From Ardenticatenaceae bacterium (lineage in GTDB: Bacteria > Chloroflexota > Anaerolineae > Promineifilales > Promineifilaceae): 64,000 bases of DNA. A model generated the notes under the pieces. It was not told where the DNA came from, did no database searches, and was given only the letters and a program-made list of their open reading frames with translations. The translations under genes and the position numbers were made by a program. This document shows positions 61,568 through 64,000 of this stretch, piece after piece (within the stretch, counting starts at the first letter, position 1; each line of letters begins with the position of its first letter). The stretch lies in contig JACKBX010000006.1 of NCBI GenBank assembly GCA_020634375.1, forward strand, positions 329,002 through 393,001. Reading direction: 5' to 3'.

Positions 61568-64000
61568 ATGGAAATAGGACTCGTTAGAAAAATAGACATT
61601 GACCAAGAGATGCGCGAATCGTATCTCAGCTACGCTATGAGCGTGATTGTATCGCGGGCGCTGCCAGATGCCCGCGATGGCCTGAAACCGGTGCAGCGGC
61701 GTATTTTGTATGCCATGTACGATATGGGGCTGCGCCCAGACACCCCCTACAGAAAGTCCGCCAGAGTGGTGGGGGAAGTGCTTGGTAAATATCATCCGCA
61801 TGGCGACCAGTCCGTATACGATGCGATGGTGCGCATGGCCCAAGACTTCTCCATGCGCTACTGTCTGGTAGACGGGCAGGGGAATTTCGGCTCCATTGAT
61901 GGCGATGCTGCCGCTGCCATGCGTTACACCGAGGCCCGCATGTCCAAAATGGGCTACGACATGCTGGAAGACATTGCCAAAGACACCGTTGATTACACCA
62001 CTAATTTCGACGACTCATTGCAAGAACCGGCCGTTTTACCGGCGACAATCCCCAATTTATTGGTAAATGGCTCTTCCGGTATTGCTGTTGGCATGGCGAC
62101 CAGCATCCCGCCGCACAATCTTGGTGAAGTTGTCAATGCGCTGACTTATTTGTTGGATAAGTGGGAACAGTTGGATGATGTTTCCGTAGCCGATTTAATG
62201 CAGTTCATCAAAGGGCCGGACTTTCCCACTGGCGGGCTAATTTTCCGCCATCGCGGGCAGGATGATGAAACGGATGCCATTGCCCATGCTTATGCTACTG
62301 GCCGAGGGCGTATTACGGTACGGGCAAAAGCGCACATTGAGCAGATGGGACGCAATAAATCGCGCATCGTGATTACAGAGTTGCCCTATCAAGCCAACAA
62401 AACCAATTTGTTAGGGCGCATTGCGGATTTGCACCGTGATGGCAAGATTGAAGGCCTGACCGATTTGCGTGACGAATCGGACCGTAATGGAATGCGGATC
62501 ATTCTTGAGACGACGCGCAATGTGGAGCCAGAAGAAGTGTTGGTGGATTTGTTCCGTCTGACGCCGATGCAGAGTACGTTCAGCATTTCGCTGCTGGCGT
62601 TGGTGAATGGCGAACCGCGTATCCTCACGTTAAAGCAGGCGTTGCGGGTGTATTTAGAGCATCGTTTGGAAGTAGTGCGGCGGCGCAGCGAATATGATTT
62701 AGAGAAGGCTCGCAATCGGGCACACATTTTGGAAGGGTTGTTGATTGCGTTGGATAATTTAGATGAGGTGATTGATACCATTCGTCGTTCGCGCACGGTG
62801 GAGACGGCGCGGACAAATTTGATGAAGAAGTTCAAGTTGTCGCAGGTGCAGGCGCAGGCTGTTTTGGATATGCAACTGCGGCGGCTGGCAGCGTTGGAAC
62901 GGCGGAAAATAGAGGAAGAGCATCAGGAAAAGATAAAGCTAATTGCTTATTTGGAGCGGCTGCTTTCTCGCCCGGATTTGATGCGTAGTGTGGTGAAGGA
63001 TGAACTGCTAGCGGTGAAGGATGAGTATGCAGATGTACGCCGCACGCAGATTGTTGACTCGACGGACAGCCCGGTGTTTAGTGCCTCGGATTTGCTGCCG
63101 GATGAGCAGGTTTGGGTGATGATTGGGGAGAAGGGGACGCTGGCGCGGACGACAACGCCGGAGATGGTGGATGTGCCGCGCAAGCCTGTGGAGCAGCCGA
63201 AGGCGCTGCTTGAAGCGAATACGCAGGATATTCTGTATTTGTTTGCGGCGGATGGGCAGGCGGTGAGTTTGCCGGTGTATCAGCTTCCACAGGCACGGGA
63301 GCTAGGGACGGGGACGCATTGGGCGGACCTGACGGGGTTGACGCGGCGGGATTATTTGGCTGCGGCTTTGATACGGCCGTTCTCCGCGCAAGGTTACCTC
63401 TTCCTGACTACCTTAGCCGGGGTTGTCAAGCGGGTGGCGCTGGATGATTTGCCCGGCATCACCACAGAACCATTCACCGTGATAAATGTGTCCAATGATG
63501 ATGCCTTGGGCTGGGCTGTGCTGACCAGTGGCGAAGAAGAGGTGATGCTGGCAACGGCCGCCGGGCAGGTCATTCGTTTTAAGGAAAGTGATGTCCGCTC
63601 GATGGGTTTGCCCGCGGGTGGTGTGATGGGCATCAAACTGGCAAACGAAGCAGATGGACTGGTGGCGATGGATGTGGTAAAACCTGAGGAATATGTCTTT
63701 AGCGTCACAGACAATGGTTTGGCAAAAGCAACCGCCATGTCTGAATATCCGACACAAGGGCGTTACGGGCAAGGTGTGATTAATGTTCGTTTACCCAAAG
63801 ATGCTAATGAGGTTGTTGCCGTGCTCATTGGCGACCTGGAGACGTTGATTGTTGTGACAACAGCTATTGGCTCTACCAAGAAGCTGCGTTTGAAGGAAAC
63901 GACGACTGGCAGCCGCAGTATTAAACCGCGCCCGATTTTGAAGATGGGTGAACGCAACCGTATTACGGGAGCTGTCAAATCAACGGCACGACCGGATTTT
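61568..64000 (+). CDS. gyrA: DNA gyrase/topoisomerase IV subunit A (3' end off window)
   Basis: Type IIA topoisomerase A subunit, 811 codons visible. The breakage-reunion domain starts at about residue 15 (ESYLSYAMSVIVSRALPDAR), with the quinolone region YHPHGDQSVYDAM, then FGSIDGDAAAAMRYTEARM holding the catalytic tyrosine (about 119). A coiled-coil region is near 430-490, and the C-terminal propeller begins about 505. The canonical GyrA box (QRRGGKG) is not at its usual place in the first blade; there one reads VPRKPVEQPKALLEANTQD. A degenerate QGRYGQGV occurs in a later blade. Function could be gyrase or decatenase. No strong ribosome binding site; the leader has a consensus promoter. Confidence 0.9.
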   Translation, partial: MEIGLVRKIDIDQEMRESYLSYAMSVIVSRALPDARDGLKPVQRRILYAMYDMGLRPDTPYRKSARVVGEVLGKYHPHGDQSVYDAMVRMAQDFSMRYCLVDGQGNFGSIDGDAAAAMRYTEARMSKMGYDMLEDIAKDTVDYTTNFDDSLQEPAVLPATIPNLLVNGSSGIAVGMATSIPPHNLGEVVNALTYLLDKWEQLDDVSVADLMQFIKGPDFPTGGLIFRHRGQDDETDAIAHAYATGRGRITVRAKAHIEQMGRNKSRIVITELPYQANKTNLLGRIADLHRDGKIEGLTDLRDESDRNGMRIILETTRNVEPEEVLVDLFRLTPMQSTFSISLLALVNGEPRILTLKQALRVYLEHRLEVVRRRSEYDLEKARNRAHILEGLLIALDNLDEVIDTIRRSRTVETARTNLMKKFKLSQVQAQAVLDMQLRRLAALERRKIEEEHQEKIKLIAYLERLLSRPDLMRSVVKDELLAVKDEYADVRRTQIVDSTDSPVFSASDLLPDEQVWVMIGEKGTLARTTTPEMVDVPRKPVEQPKALLEANTQDILYLFAADGQAVSLPVYQLPQARELGTGTHWADLTGLTRRDYLAAALIRPFSAQGYLFLTTLAGVVKRVALDDLPGITTEPFTVINVSNDDALGWAVLTSGEEEVMLATAAGQVIRFKESDVRSMGLPAGGVMGIKLANEADGLVAMDVVKPEEYVFSVTDNGLAKATAMSEYPTQGRYGQGVINVRLPKDANEVVAVLIGDLETLIVVTTAIGSTKKLRLKETTTGSRSIKPRPILKMGERNRITGAVKSTARPDF

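Overview
The window looks like chromosomal DNA of a GC-rich filamentous-type Chloroflexota bacterium, most likely from an Anaerolineae-like lineage. The evidence is indirect: secreted proteins with DUF11 modules and short C-terminal '(Y/H)(M/L)P(L/I)' tails, a RhaI-type rhamnose isomerase, a SUF operon of Gram-positive style (SufC-B-D-S-U), and GyrA- and SufR-like proteins of that type. No rRNA, tRNA, CRISPR array, phage or transposase gene was recognised. Two genes run off the edges: a Ser/Thr kinase at the left and a GyrA-family topoisomerase subunit at the right.

Layout. (1) 1-11.8 kb, minus strand: a PknB-like kinase, an M14 carboxypeptidase lipoprotein, an M23 peptidase, a small subtilase, and a 1789-residue protein (two LysM, about six pVHL-beta-like repeats, a beta/gamma-crystallin domain, long helices). 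The subtilase and the giant gene overlap by ATGA. A secreted sugar-dehydrogenase-like propeller follows. (2) 11.9-15.3 kb: DUF3592 protein, M20 dipeptidase, an exported hypothetical protein, YbaK. (3) 15.4-45.1 kb: a catabolic island for deoxy-sugars and probably sulfated glycans. It holds RhaI, RhaB, two class II aldolases, a frameshifted GH78 rhamnosidase, a GH151/GHL6-like glycosidase, two sulfatases, two related alpha/beta hydrolases, a DeoR regulator, an ABC sugar importer without its ATPase, an aldo/keto reductase and an aldehyde:ferredoxin oxidoreductase. Amino-acid-type genes are interspersed: a tyrosine phenol-lyase-like enzyme, RidA, an ornithine-cyclodeaminase-like protein, an M19 peptidase, an amidase and an MFS carrier. 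(4) 45.2-53.7 kb: a 1431-residue secreted subtilase, then a divergent run of three glycosyltransferases and a sulfotransferase. (5) 53.8-61.4 kb: iron-sulfur assembly, with sufT-like and sufR-like genes divergent from sufC-sufB-sufD-rhodanese-sufS-sufU. (6) 61.6-64 kb: gyrA family.

Working together, region 3 would import an oligosaccharide, desulfate and trim it, isomerise and phosphorylate L-rhamnose, and split rhamnulose-1-phosphate into DHAP and L-lactaldehyde. The lactaldehyde could be oxidised by the AOR or reduced by the aldo/keto reductase. A sulfatase-activating enzyme and an MsmK-like ATPase must be encoded elsewhere.

Two repeat systems stand out. The palindrome ACGGCCGT, often extended to AACGGCCGTT, occurs roughly every 400 bases in most genes and shows up as T-A-V, N-G-R or R-P in their proteins; it resembles the cyanobacterial HIP1 phenomenon. 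Separately, about 17 copies of a 55-70 base hairpin built from CCACGAAG(A/G)CACGAAG units occupy almost every gene gap between 15.3 and 42.6 kb. One copy lies in frame inside a glycosidase gene, and copies flank a small PD-(D/E)XK nuclease-like GxxExxY gene.
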